This document shows positions 50,441 to 58,919 of a stretch of DNA of 64,000 bases, piece by piece (within the stretch, counting starts at the first letter, position 1; every line of letters starts with the position of its first letter). Source of the DNA: ZYF759 sp046297455 (lineage in GTDB: Bacteria > Pseudomonadota > Alphaproteobacteria > Rhizobiales > Rhizobiaceae); assembly GCA_046297455.1 (NCBI GenBank), contig JBKBIT010000010.1:90530-154529 (forward strand). Direction: 5' to 3'. Under the pieces are notes generated by a model. The model was not told the DNA's origin and ran no database searches. It saw nothing but the letters and a program-made list of their open reading frames with translations. A program made the position numbers and the translations under genes.

Positions 50441-51197
50441 TTGCGGGACGCTTGTCGTCGACGTCGCTCCCGCCTATCGGACAGACCACGCGGGCAAATC
50501 GCCGCTCGTCGCCCTCGGCCTCCTTGAGATACCAGCGCCGCAAGGTCTCTTTCTTGGTCCTGGACCCGATCATTCCGACATAGGTCGCATCCTCGCGCTT
50601 CAGGGCCTCCGCGACGATCAGGAAATCGAGCGCGTGGTCGTGGGTGAGAACGATAAAGGCCGAGCCGGACGGCGCGTCGCGGACGGAGTCCTCGGGCACC
50701 GGGGTAAGCCGCGTCACCACCCCTTGCGGCATGTCGGCCAGCGCATCCTCGCGCGTTTCCACGACCATGACGTTGAGCGGCAGCAGCGACAGCGCTGCAG
50801 ACAGCGCGCGCCCGACATGCCCCCCGCCGAAAAGATAGACATGCGGGCGGGCCGCATCCTCATCCTTGACGTTGCGTAGCAGCTCGTTACGCTTCGCGGC
50901 GTCGGCAATCGAGATGCCGATTTCGACCCGCCCGCCGCAGCACTGGCCGATCTCGGGACCGAGCGGGATGTCGAGCGTGTGGCGCGCGCCCTCGCCAGCA
51001 AGCAATGCACGTGCGGCATCGATCGCCATGAATTCCAGCTGCCCGCCGCCGATCGTGCCGAAGATGGCATCGGGCGAAACCAGCATCCACGCGCCCTCCT
51101 CGCGCGGCGTCGAGCCTTTGGCGGACGAGACTTCTACGAGCGCCACGGCGGGGGCAGCGTCGAGGAAGGCATGCAGGGAGCGAGACAGGGCGGTCAT
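50370..51197 (-). CDS. xdhC: Xanthine dehydrogenase accessory protein XdhC
   Basis: 275-residue XdhC, which binds molybdenum cofactor, helps sulfurate it and inserts it into the xanthine dehydrogenase large subunit. Motifs: VSSAKGSTPREEGAWMLVS, GTIGGGQLEFMAIDAAR, GQCCGGRVEIGI with the Cys pair and HVYLFGGGHVGRALSAAL. ATG 51197 fits the usual MTALSRSLHAFLD start. It lies downstream of xdhB, but a toxin-antitoxin pair separates them. Confidence 0.93.
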   Translation of the reverse strand: MTALSRSLHAFLDAAPAVALVEVSSAKGSTPREEGAWMLVSPDAIFGTIGGGQLEFMAIDAARALLAGEGARHTLDIPLGPEIGQCCGGRVEIGISIADAAKRNELLRNVKDEDAARPHVYLFGGGHVGRALSAALSLLPLNVMVVETREDALADMPQGVVTRLTPVPEDSVRDAPSGSAFIVLTHDHALDFLIVAEALKREDATYVGMIGSRTKKETLRRWYLKEAEGDERRFARVVCPIGGSDVDDKRPAIIAALVAAELLRALSASSGRGSA

Positions 51198-51214
51198 GGG
51201 TATTGTAGCTGCTT

Positions 51215-51487
51215 TCACTCTCTGAAAAGATCGGCGTGGCTGCCCGTGCGGGCAAGCTGCAACTCTCCATCTGCGATGCGGTAAAGCAGCAGCCAATCCG
51301 GCTCGATAGGGAGATCGCGAAAACCGTTCCAGTCGCCGCGCAAAGGATGATCCCTATGGTGCGCCGGCAATGGTGCCTCTGCCAAAAGAAGCATCAGTAC
51401 CGCCTTGAGCTTTGCCATGTCCTTGCCGCGCTTCTGCATCCGCTTGACGTCGCGCTTGAAGCGACCGGAGCGGACAAGGGCGAGCAT
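51215..51487 (-). CDS. YafQ-type mRNA interferase toxin
   Basis: 90-residue toxin of the YafQ branch of the RelE superfamily, which cuts mRNA on the ribosome. It shows RSGRFKRDVKRMQKRGKDM, DHPLRGDWNGFRDLPIEPDW and ARTGSHADLF. Matching E. coli YafQ from memory: H47, D64, H84 and F88 are kept, but the position of catalytic H63 is P60 (LPIEPDW versus HVEPDW). Activity may therefore be weak. The antitoxin gene precedes it by three bases. The pair sits inside the xdh gene cluster. Confidence 0.87.
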   Translation of the reverse strand: MLALVRSGRFKRDVKRMQKRGKDMAKLKAVLMLLLAEAPLPAHHRDHPLRGDWNGFRDLPIEPDWLLLYRIADGELQLARTGSHADLFRE

Positions 51488-51490
51488 CGG

Positions 51491-51748
51491 TCAGATGTCC
51501 AGATCCTTGTACAGGGCCTCGGCATTGTCGAAGCGCTTGCCCTTGCCCTGCTGCAGTTCCTTGATCGCCCTGGCGGTGGCCGGCCGGGCCACCTTGACCT
51601 CGAATGGAAGGCGCTGCTCTTCGGCAATCCGCATCATCAACAGCCGGATTGCGTCAGACACAGACAAGCCCATGGCTTCCAGAGCGGTTGTTGCTTCCTC
51701 CTTGGTACGGGAATCGATCCGTGCGCGCACCACGCTATCCGATGCCAT
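51491..51748 (-). CDS. RelB/DinJ-type antitoxin
   Basis: 85-residue antitoxin. The N-terminal ribbon-helix-helix part is VVRARIDSRTKEEATTAL followed by EAMGLSVSDAIRLLMMRIAE, the RelB/DinJ pattern, and the C-terminal tail (KELQQGKGKRFDNAEALYKD) should wrap the toxin. Upstream lie two copies of TGTAGCNACA, the likely operator. Together with the YafQ-type toxin it forms a two-gene operon placed between xdhB and xdhC. Confidence 0.9.
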   Translation of the reverse strand: MASDSVVRARIDSRTKEEATTALEAMGLSVSDAIRLLMMRIAEEQRLPFEVKVARPATARAIKELQQGKGKRFDNAEALYKDLDI

Positions 51749-51778
51749 GACTCAATCCTCGCTGTTCACCAACCATCA

Positions 51779-51799
51779 TGTAGCCACATTGTAGCTACA
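51779..51799. promoter_or_regulatory. Twin TGTAGCNACA operator of the DinJ/YafQ-type pair
   Basis: TGTAGCCACA (51779-51788) and the perfect palindrome TGTAGCTACA (51790-51799) lie side by side, 11 bases from centre to centre, in the 52 bases between the antitoxin start and the end of xdhB. This suits cooperative binding of two ribbon-helix-helix dimers. Binding is inferred. Confidence 0.6.
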
Positions 51800-51800
51800 G

Positions 51801-54152
51801 TCAAGCTTTCCCCCCTGCCTCCCTCTTCACCCTCTCAACCGCCATCAGCACGCGCTCGGGTGTGGCCGGGGCATCAAGGCGGGGACAGATGCGGTGGTCG
51901 GCGACGCTGGCGACGGCATCCGACAGCGCGTGCAGCACGGCCATGCCCAGCATGAAGGGCGGTTCGCCAACCGCCTTGGACTTGTGGACCGTGTCCTCGC
52001 GGTTTTCGGACCAGTCGGCCAAGGTCACGTTGAAGATCTTCGGTCGATCGGAAGCGAGCGGGATCTTGTAGGTCGAGGGCGCGTGGGTGCGCAGGCGACC
52101 CTTGCCGTCCCACACCAGTTCCTCGGTGGTGAGCCAGCCCATGCCCTGGATGAAACCGCCTTCGATCTGCCCGATGTCGATCGCCCTGTTCAGGGAGCGG
52201 CCGGTCTCGTGGAGAATGTCGACGCGCTCGACCATGTATTCGCCGGTCAACGTGTCGATGGAGACCTCAGCGCAGGCGGCGCCATAGGCGAAATAATAGA
52301 AGGGCTGGCCACGCCCGACGGAGCGATCCCAGTGGATTTTCGGTGTCTTGTAGAAGCCGGCGGCCGAAAGCTGCACGCGCGCCATATAGGCCTGCCTCAC
52401 GAGATCGCCGAACGGGATCTCCTGATTGCCGACACGCACACGGTTGGGCAGGAAAACGACCTGCTCCAGCGGCACTTCGTATTTCTCGGCCGCGAAGAGG
52501 CAGAGCCTGTCCTTGATCTGCCGGGCCGCGTTCTGCGCCGCCATGCCGTTGAGATCGGAGCCGGCGGAGGCTGCCGTTGCCGACGTGTTCGGCACCTTGC
52601 CGGTCGTCGTAGGCGTGATCTTCACCCGGTCGAGATCAATCTGGAACTCTTCGGCGACAACCTGCGCCACCTTGACATAGAGCCCCTGCCCCATCTCGGT
52701 GCCGCCGTGGTTCAGGTGCACCGAACCGTCGGTGTACACATGGACCAGTGCACCGGCCTGGTTGAAATGGGTGGCGGTGAAGGAGATGCCGAATTTGAGC
52801 GGCGTCAGGGCGAGGCCGCGCTTGACGATGCGCGAGGTCTCGTTGAACGCGGCGATTTCCTTCCGCCGTCCCGCATAGTCAGCGCTTGTCTCCAGCTCGC
52901 CCACGATGCGGTCGAGAATGTTGTCCTCGACGGTCTGGTGATAGGGCGTGACGTTGCGGTCATGCGTGCCGTAGAAATTGCGCTTGCGCACCTCCAGCGG
53001 CTCGAGCCCGGTGGCAAATGCCACCTCGTCGATCACGCGTTCCATGCCAATCATGCCCTGCGGGCCACCGAAGCCGCGAAAGGCGGTGTTGGAGACGGTG
53101 TTGGTGTAGAGCGGCGCCGACATCGCCTTCACGGCGGGCAGGTAGTAGGCGTTGTCGCAGTGGAAGAGCGCCCTGTCGGTGACTGGCCCCGACAGGTCGG
53201 ACGAAAACCCGCAACGCGCCGCATAGACATAGCCCACGCCGAGAATGTTGCCCTCATCGTCGAACCCGACTTCATAGTCGACGAGGAAATCGTGGCGCTT
53301 GCCGGTCGCGATCATGTCGTCGTCGCGGTCTGGCCGGATCTTGACGGCGCGTTTCAGCTTCTTGGCGGCAATCGCAGCAATCGCGGCAAACTGGTTGCCC
53401 TGCGTCTCCTTGCCGCCGAAGCCGCCGCCCATGCGACGAACCTCGATGGTCACGGAATGCGACGAGATCCCGAGCGCATGCGCCACCATGTGCTGCACCT
53501 CGCTGGGGTGCTGGGTGGAGGAAAAGACAGTCACGTCCTCGTCCTCGCCCGGGATCGCCATGGCGATGTGGCCTTCGAGGTAGAAATGATCCTGTCCGCC
53601 GATGCGCATCGATCCCTTCAGGCGACGGGGGGCGGCCGCGATGGCGGCTGCAGCATCGCCGCGCGCAAGCGTCAGCGGATCGGCGACCAGCCGGTCCTCT
53701 CGCGGGTCGAGCCCGGCGATATCGGTGACGAAAGGCTTTTCGCTGTAATCGACTTTCGCCAGCAGGCAGGCCCGGCGGGCTTCCTCTCGCGTCTCGGCGA
53801 CCACGGCGAAGATCGGCTGACCGAAGAACTGCACGCTATCCCCGGCAAGAAGCGGCTCGTCGTGCTTGCCCGAAGGCGAGATGTCGTTTTCGCCCGGCAC
53901 GTCGTCGGCCGTCAGCACCGCAACCACGCCGGGGGCGGCGGCGACCGCGGACAGATCCATCGACAGGATCGTGCCGTGGGCGACCGTCGACAGACCGAAA
54001 CAGGCATGAAGCGTGCCGGCTGGCTCGGGTATGTCGTCGATATAGACCGCCTCGCCGGCAACGTGCTTGCGGGCGGAATCGTGGCGGCTGTCGGACCCGA
54101 CGCCACCCGTGATCTTCTCGGCCTGGAGGTTGGGCTGGTGGTGTGTCATCAC
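51801..54152 (-). CDS. xdhB: Xanthine dehydrogenase molybdopterin-binding subunit
   Basis: 783-residue large subunit that binds the molybdenum cofactor and oxidises hypoxanthine and xanthine to urate. Conserved blocks: EIRRMGGGFGGKETQGNQFA, NTVSNTAFRGFGGPQGMIGM with the substrate-binding Arg, and GGTEMGQGLYVKVAQ. GEPPFMLGMAVLHALSDAV lies near the C-terminus. It overlaps xdhA by four bases and follows it. Full length for the two-subunit bacterial type. Confidence 0.96.
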   Translation of the reverse strand: MMTHHQPNLQAEKITGGVGSDSRHDSARKHVAGEAVYIDDIPEPAGTLHACFGLSTVAHGTILSMDLSAVAAAPGVVAVLTADDVPGENDISPSGKHDEPLLAGDSVQFFGQPIFAVVAETREEARRACLLAKVDYSEKPFVTDIAGLDPREDRLVADPLTLARGDAAAAIAAAPRRLKGSMRIGGQDHFYLEGHIAMAIPGEDEDVTVFSSTQHPSEVQHMVAHALGISSHSVTIEVRRMGGGFGGKETQGNQFAAIAAIAAKKLKRAVKIRPDRDDDMIATGKRHDFLVDYEVGFDDEGNILGVGYVYAARCGFSSDLSGPVTDRALFHCDNAYYLPAVKAMSAPLYTNTVSNTAFRGFGGPQGMIGMERVIDEVAFATGLEPLEVRKRNFYGTHDRNVTPYHQTVEDNILDRIVGELETSADYAGRRKEIAAFNETSRIVKRGLALTPLKFGISFTATHFNQAGALVHVYTDGSVHLNHGGTEMGQGLYVKVAQVVAEEFQIDLDRVKITPTTTGKVPNTSATAASAGSDLNGMAAQNAARQIKDRLCLFAAEKYEVPLEQVVFLPNRVRVGNQEIPFGDLVRQAYMARVQLSAAGFYKTPKIHWDRSVGRGQPFYYFAYGAACAEVSIDTLTGEYMVERVDILHETGRSLNRAIDIGQIEGGFIQGMGWLTTEELVWDGKGRLRTHAPSTYKIPLASDRPKIFNVTLADWSENREDTVHKSKAVGEPPFMLGMAVLHALSDAVASVADHRICPRLDAPATPERVLMAVERVKREAGGKA

Positions 54153-55612
54153 GCCTCCTCGTAACGCTTGACCTGAACATCGCTTTCGCCGGACGTCTCC
54201 AGCAAGAAGCGACGTATCAGGTTTCTTGCCGCCAGCCGGCGGTATTCGGCGGATGCGCGCATGTCGGAGATGGGGGTGAAATCGCGGGAGACGGCATCCA
54301 TGGCCATCGCGACGGTTTCCTCGTTCCAGGGCTTGCCCACCAGCGCGGCCTCGACGGATCTTGCCCGCTTCGGCGTCGCGGCCATGCCGCCATAGGCGAT
54401 CTGAGCAGCGGAAACCTTGCCGTCTGCCAGTTCGACATGGAACGCGCCGAGCACAGCAGTGATGTCCTCGTCGCGGCGTTTGGTGACCTTGTACACGGCG
54501 TAATGCGCGTCTTCCCTGGGCAGCGGGACCGTGATGCTCTCCACGAACTCGCCTGGCTGGCGGTCCTGCTTGCCGTAGTCGATGAAGAAGTCTTCCAGCG
54601 GAAGGCTGCGCGTCTCCGCGCCCCTGCGCAGGGTCAGCGTGGCACCGAGTGCGATCAGTGGCGGCGGCGTGTCGCCAATGGGCGATCCGTTGGCGATATT
54701 ACCCCCGATCGTGCCCATGTTGCGCACCTGGTCGCCTCCGATGCGATCGAGCAATCCCTGCCAGGCGGGAATGCGTGCGGCAATGGCCCTGTAGGCGTCG
54801 GTATAGGTGACATTGGCACCGATGGTGATGGCCTCGCCACTCTCCGAAACCCGGCGCAATTGCGACAGGCCGCCAATGAAGGCGATCGGCGCTATCTCGC
54901 GCATGTGTTTCGTGACCCACAGCCCGACATCGGTGGAACCGGCAACGATCGTGGCACCGGGTTCGGCGGCGAGCAGTTCGGCAAGATCATCGACCGAGGC
55001 GGGGATGACGAGGCGCTCCCTGCCCTGCCCCATTTCAACCCGTTTCCCATCCTGCAGAGCGGCGAGCCTGGCCGCCATCTCGGCGCGTTCCGCGGCCAGC
55101 GGATCGGCAGCGACATCGCCATAGCTCCCGATCGACAACGCCGCCTTCACGATCGGCTCGTAGCCGGTGCAGCGGCAAAGATTGCCCTGCAGTGCCTTTT
55201 CGATCATCGGGACCGTGGGCGCGGGTGCACGCATCCAAAGCGCATAAAGCGACATCACGAAACCGGGCGTGCAGAAGCCGCATTGCGAGCCGTGGAAATC
55301 GACCATCGCCTGCTGGACGGGATGAAGCGTGCCGTCGGGGCGCTTGAGATGCTCCACCGTGACGACATGGCACCCGTCAAGCGAAGCCAGGAAGCGGATG
55401 CAGGCATTCACGCCTTCATAAACGAGCCTGCTGCCATCGAGCCGTCCGACCAGCACCGTGCAGGCGCCGCAATCGCCTTCCGCGCAACCCTCCTTGGTGC
55501 CCCGCAGCGACCGCCGCAGCCGCAGAAAATCAAGCAAGGTCTCGGTCGGGCGCACGTCCTCGAGCGAGACGTCCTCGCCATTCAGGATGAAACGGATTTC
55601 AGAACGGACCAC
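54149..55612 (-). CDS. xdhA: Xanthine dehydrogenase iron-sulfur/FAD subunit
   Basis: 487-residue small subunit. Two [2Fe-2S] clusters are at the N-terminus: EGCAEGDCGACTVLVG and later CGFCTPGFVMSLYAL with LCRCTGYEPIVKA. The FAD-binding domain runs from about residue 190 (IVAGSTDVGLWVTKH, MGTIGGNIANGSPIGDTPPP) and the CO-dehydrogenase-like domain ends the protein. It passes electrons from the molybdenum site to NAD+. Starts one base after the uraH stop and overlaps xdhB by four bases. Confidence 0.96.
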   Translation of the reverse strand: MVRSEIRFILNGEDVSLEDVRPTETLLDFLRLRRSLRGTKEGCAEGDCGACTVLVGRLDGSRLVYEGVNACIRFLASLDGCHVVTVEHLKRPDGTLHPVQQAMVDFHGSQCGFCTPGFVMSLYALWMRAPAPTVPMIEKALQGNLCRCTGYEPIVKAALSIGSYGDVAADPLAAERAEMAARLAALQDGKRVEMGQGRERLVIPASVDDLAELLAAEPGATIVAGSTDVGLWVTKHMREIAPIAFIGGLSQLRRVSESGEAITIGANVTYTDAYRAIAARIPAWQGLLDRIGGDQVRNMGTIGGNIANGSPIGDTPPPLIALGATLTLRRGAETRSLPLEDFFIDYGKQDRQPGEFVESITVPLPREDAHYAVYKVTKRRDEDITAVLGAFHVELADGKVSAAQIAYGGMAATPKRARSVEAALVGKPWNEETVAMAMDAVSRDFTPISDMRASAEYRRLAARNLIRRFLLETSGESDVQVKRYEEA

Positions 55613-55978
55613 TTAGCTTCCCCGGTAGGTTGAATAGCCGAAAGGCGAGATCAGCAACGGCACGTGGTAATGCGCGCTTTCGGCCATGCCGAAACGGATC
55701 GGTATCTGATCGAGAAACAGGGGATCTGGCAGCGCCACACCAAGGCCGCGAAGATAATCCCCGGCAAAGAACACGAGCTCGTACTGGCCAGGCTTGAATT
55801 CAGCGCCTTGCAGAAGCGGCGCGTCGCAACGGCCGTCTTCGTTGGTCACGGTTTCCTTGATCTTGCGGTGCGAGTTGCCGCTCACCTTGTAGAGAGCGAT
55901 CTTCATTCCCGCCGCAGGCCGCCCGGAGGCCGTGTCGAGAACATGCGTGGTCAGGCGTCCGCCCGAGGCGTCTGGCAT
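55613..55978 (-). CDS. uraH: 5-Hydroxyisourate hydrolase
   Basis: 121-residue transthyretin-related enzyme that hydrolyses 5-hydroxyisourate to OHCU. N-terminal LTTHVLDTASGRPAAGM, central NEDGRCDAPLL and the C-terminal signature YRGS (SPFGYSTYRGS) are all present. It leads the uraH-xdhA-xdhB genes, directly adjacent to xdhA with no spacer, and is divergent from the allantoinase gene 180 bases away. Confidence 0.95.
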   Translation of the reverse strand: MPDASGGRLTTHVLDTASGRPAAGMKIALYKVSGNSHRKIKETVTNEDGRCDAPLLQGAEFKPGQYELVFFAGDYLRGLGVALPDPLFLDQIPIRFGMAESAHYHVPLLISPFGYSTYRGS

Positions 55979-56158
55979 TGTCTATCCTCGTCCATCGATA
56001 CTCACGTTCCCATCCGAACCTAAAGCACGCGGACGGGAAGGAGAGAGCCGCCAGACCCCGAAAGACTTTCAACATTCCAAGGGGGAATGACCGGCGATTG
56101 CTTTGGTCTATCATTGCGCCCGAGCATCAGCGATGACAAGCGCGGAGGAAACGAAGAG

Positions 56159-57592
56159 ATGCGATACCCCAGGGACATGCGTGGCTATGGGGCCAACCCG
56201 CCGGACCCGAAATGGCCGGGCGGCGCGCTTGTCTGCGTTCAGTTCGTGGTCAATTACGAGGAAGGCGGCGAGAACTGCGTCCTGCATGGCGACGCTGCCT
56301 CCGAAGCGTTCCTCTCAGAGATCGTAGGTGCAGCCCCCTGGCCGGGCAAGCGCCACTGGAACATGGAATCGATCTACGAATATGGAGCGCGCGCCGGCTT
56401 CTGGCGGCTGCATCGCATGTTCACGCAGGCCGAGGTGCCCGTCACGGTCTACGGCGTGGCGACAGCACTTGCCCGCTCGCCCGACCAGGTGGCGGCGATG
56501 CAGGAGGCCGACTGGGAAATCGCCAGCCATGGACTGCGTTGGATCGACTATCGCGACCACGCTGAAGAAGACGAGGGCCGCGATCTCATCGAGGCGATCC
56601 GTCTGCACAAGGAAGTCACCGGCGAGCGGCCGCGGGGCCTCTATCTCGGCCGCACCTCGGTCAACTCCGTGAAGCTCGCAGCCGCCGAAGGCGGTTTCGA
56701 CTGGATTTCAGATACTTACGACGACGACCTGCCCTACTGGCTCGACCATGACGGTCAGGGCAACGCGATCTCGCCGCAACTGGTCATTCCCTATACGCTC
56801 GATGCCAACGACATGCGCTTTGCCACCGCGCAGGGCTTCAATTCGGGCGACCAGTTCTTCGCCTATCTCAAGGACGCTTTCGACACGCTTTACGCGGAAG
56901 GCAAGGCCGGCAAGCCGGCGATGATGAATATCGGGCTGCATTGCCGGTTGGTCGGAAGGCCCGGACGCGCCGCCGCGCTCAAGCGTTTCATCGACTATGT
57001 GAAGAGCCACGAGCGCGTCTGGCTGGCGCGCCGCGCCGACATCGCCGAACACTGGATGAAGACCCACCCCTACCGCGCGCCGGCACTGCGACCGAGCCGC
57101 ATGGACCGCGAGACATTCGTGGCCAAGTTCGGCGGCATCTTCGAGCATTCCTCCTGGATCGCCGAGCGCGCTCACGGGCTGGCACTGGGGCCGGCGCACG
57201 ATTCGGCCGGCGGGCTTCACAATGCGCTGGCCCGCATCTTCCGCTCTGCTTCCGAAGACGAACGGCTGAGCGTACTCAACGCGCATCCCGATCTTGCCGG
57301 CAAGCTGGCCCAGGCCAGGCGCCTGACCGCGGAATCGACCGCCGAACAGGCCTCGGCCGGACTGGACGCACTGACCGACGAGGAACGCGAGACCTTCTCC
57401 CGCCTCAACGCGGCCTATGTCGACAAGCACGGCTTTCCCTTCATCATCGCGGTCAAGGACAACACCAAGGCGAGCATACTCGCCGCCTTCCAGACCCGCA
57501 TCGACAACGACCGAGACGCCGAATTCGCCACCGCCTGCCGGCAGGTCGAACGCATTGCGTTCCTGCGGCTTCGCGACATCCTGCCGGAGTGA
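56159..57592 (+). CDS. Allantoinase PuuE fused to OHCU decarboxylase UraD
   Basis: 477-residue two-domain enzyme. Residues 1-305 are the polysaccharide-deacetylase-type allantoinase PuuE (FVVNYEEGGENCVLHGD, EIASHGLRWIDYRDH, RTSVNSVKLAAAEGGFD). About residues 312-477 are the UraD domain, with catalytic H376 in NAHPDLAGKLA and HGFPFIIAVKDNTK. One chain thus decarboxylates OHCU to allantoin and hydrolyses allantoin to allantoate. The ATG at 56159 has GGAGG ten bases upstream. Its stop overlaps the GTG start of the next gene. Confidence 0.94.
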   Translation: MRYPRDMRGYGANPPDPKWPGGALVCVQFVVNYEEGGENCVLHGDAASEAFLSEIVGAAPWPGKRHWNMESIYEYGARAGFWRLHRMFTQAEVPVTVYGVATALARSPDQVAAMQEADWEIASHGLRWIDYRDHAEEDEGRDLIEAIRLHKEVTGERPRGLYLGRTSVNSVKLAAAEGGFDWISDTYDDDLPYWLDHDGQGNAISPQLVIPYTLDANDMRFATAQGFNSGDQFFAYLKDAFDTLYAEGKAGKPAMMNIGLHCRLVGRPGRAAALKRFIDYVKSHERVWLARRADIAEHWMKTHPYRAPALRPSRMDRETFVAKFGGIFEHSSWIAERAHGLALGPAHDSAGGLHNALARIFRSASEDERLSVLNAHPDLAGKLAQARRLTAESTAEQASAGLDALTDEERETFSRLNAAYVDKHGFPFIIAVKDNTKASILAAFQTRIDNDRDAEFATACRQVERIAFLRLRDILPE

Positions 57593-58425
57593 CATCCTTG
57601 ACCGACCGCTCCTATTTTGCCCCCCGGGGCGGGCATCCGCCACAGACCCAGCTCCTGACCGGCCGGGCCATCTTCACCGAAGCCTATGCCGTGATCCCGG
57701 CCGGCACGATGCAGGACATCGTGACCAGCTTCTTGCCCTTCTGGGACAAGACCCGCGCCTGGATACTGGCGCGCCCGCTTTCCGGCTTTGCCGAGACCTT
57801 CTCGCAGAAGATCATGGAAGTCGCGCCCGGCGGCGGCAGCGAGCGCCCCGAGCCTGATCCGAAGGCGCAGGGCGTGCTGTTCGTCGTCGAAGGCGAGTTG
57901 ACCGTATCGATCGGCGGCAGCGATCATGTGCTTTCGCCCGGCGGCTATGCCTACCTGCCGCCTTCCTGCGGCTGGACGGCGCACAACCGGGGCACCGCGC
58001 CGGCCCGTTTCCACTGGATCCGCAAGCGCTACGAGAAGGTGGACGGGCTCGACATGCCCGACCCGGTCTTCACCAGCGACGCTGACGTGGCACCGACGCC
58101 GATGCCCGGCACCGAGGGCAAATGGGCCACGACCCGCTTCGTCGATCCTGCCGACATGCGCCACGACATGCACGTGACAGTCGTCACCTTCGAGCCGGGC
58201 GCCGTCATTCCCTTCCTCGAAACCCATGTCATGGAGCACGGGCTCTATGTGCTGGAGGGCAAGGCGGTCTATCGGCTGAACGGCGACTGGGTCGAGGTCG
58301 AGGCTGGCGACTTCATGTGGCTGCGCGCCTTCTGCCCGCAGGCTTGCTATGCCGGCGGACCAGGCCGCTTCCGCTATCTCCTCTACAAGGATGTCAACCG
58401 TCACCCAAGGCTGGACCGACCATGA
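57589..58425 (+). CDS. (S)-Ureidoglycine aminohydrolase, bicupin
   Basis: 278-residue bicupin that hydrolyses (S)-ureidoglycine to (S)-ureidoglycolate and ammonia (AllE/UglY type). The two cupin halves show LSPGGYAYLPPSCGWTAHN and ETHVMEHGLYVLEGKAVYRL with the metal-ligand E, H, H and Q. The N-terminus is RSYFAPRGGHPPQTQLLTGR. The GTG at 57589 overlaps the allantoinase stop (GTGA), and its TGA overlaps the allA ATG, a tightly coupled operon. Confidence 0.93.
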   Translation: MTSLTDRSYFAPRGGHPPQTQLLTGRAIFTEAYAVIPAGTMQDIVTSFLPFWDKTRAWILARPLSGFAETFSQKIMEVAPGGGSERPEPDPKAQGVLFVVEGELTVSIGGSDHVLSPGGYAYLPPSCGWTAHNRGTAPARFHWIRKRYEKVDGLDMPDPVFTSDADVAPTPMPGTEGKWATTRFVDPADMRHDMHVTVVTFEPGAVIPFLETHVMEHGLYVLEGKAVYRLNGDWVEVEAGDFMWLRAFCPQACYAGGPGRFRYLLYKDVNRHPRLDRP

Positions 58426-58919
58426 CAAGACGTCTCACCGCACAACCGCTGACCCGCGAAGCCTTCGCGCCGTTCGGCGACGTGATCGATACAGACTGGT
58501 CCGACCGGTTCGAGATAAATGCCGGCATGGCGACACGCTTTCACGCCATTGCCTCGGCCGAGACTGATGCGGCCGGCAGCGTCATCATCTCGCTCTTCCG
58601 GGGAAACCCCTACGCCTTCCCGCTGGAATTGAAGATGGTCGAGCGCCATCCCCTGGGCAGCCAGGCCTTCATGCCGCTCACACCTGCCCCCTTCCTGGTG
58701 GTGGTCTGCCCGGACGGGCCGGACGGCCCCGGCGAACCCGTCCCCTTCCTGACCGCCCCGGGCCAGGGCGTGAACTACCGCCGCAACGTGTGGCATGCAG
58801 TGCTGACGCCGATCGGCCAGAAACAGGATTTCGTGGTCGTCGACCGCGGCGGCGAGGGCAAAAATCTGGAGGAATTTCACTTTCAGGAAGCGTGGGAAAT
58901 AGCCCTGCCGGAAGCCTGA
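58422..58919 (+). CDS. allA: Ureidoglycolate lyase
   Basis: 165-residue AllA that splits ureidoglycolate into glyoxylate and urea. Motifs: LTREAFAPFGDVIDTD, FRGNPYAFPLELKMVERHPL with GSQAFMPL, and a metal-binding YRRNVWHAVLTPIGQKQDF. The C-terminal EEFHFQEAWEI is also typical. Last gene of the puuE-uglY-allA operon; its ATG overlaps the preceding stop. Confidence 0.95.
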   Translation: MTRRLTAQPLTREAFAPFGDVIDTDWSDRFEINAGMATRFHAIASAETDAAGSVIISLFRGNPYAFPLELKMVERHPLGSQAFMPLTPAPFLVVVCPDGPDGPGEPVPFLTAPGQGVNYRRNVWHAVLTPIGQKQDFVVVDRGGEGKNLEEFHFQEAWEIALPEA

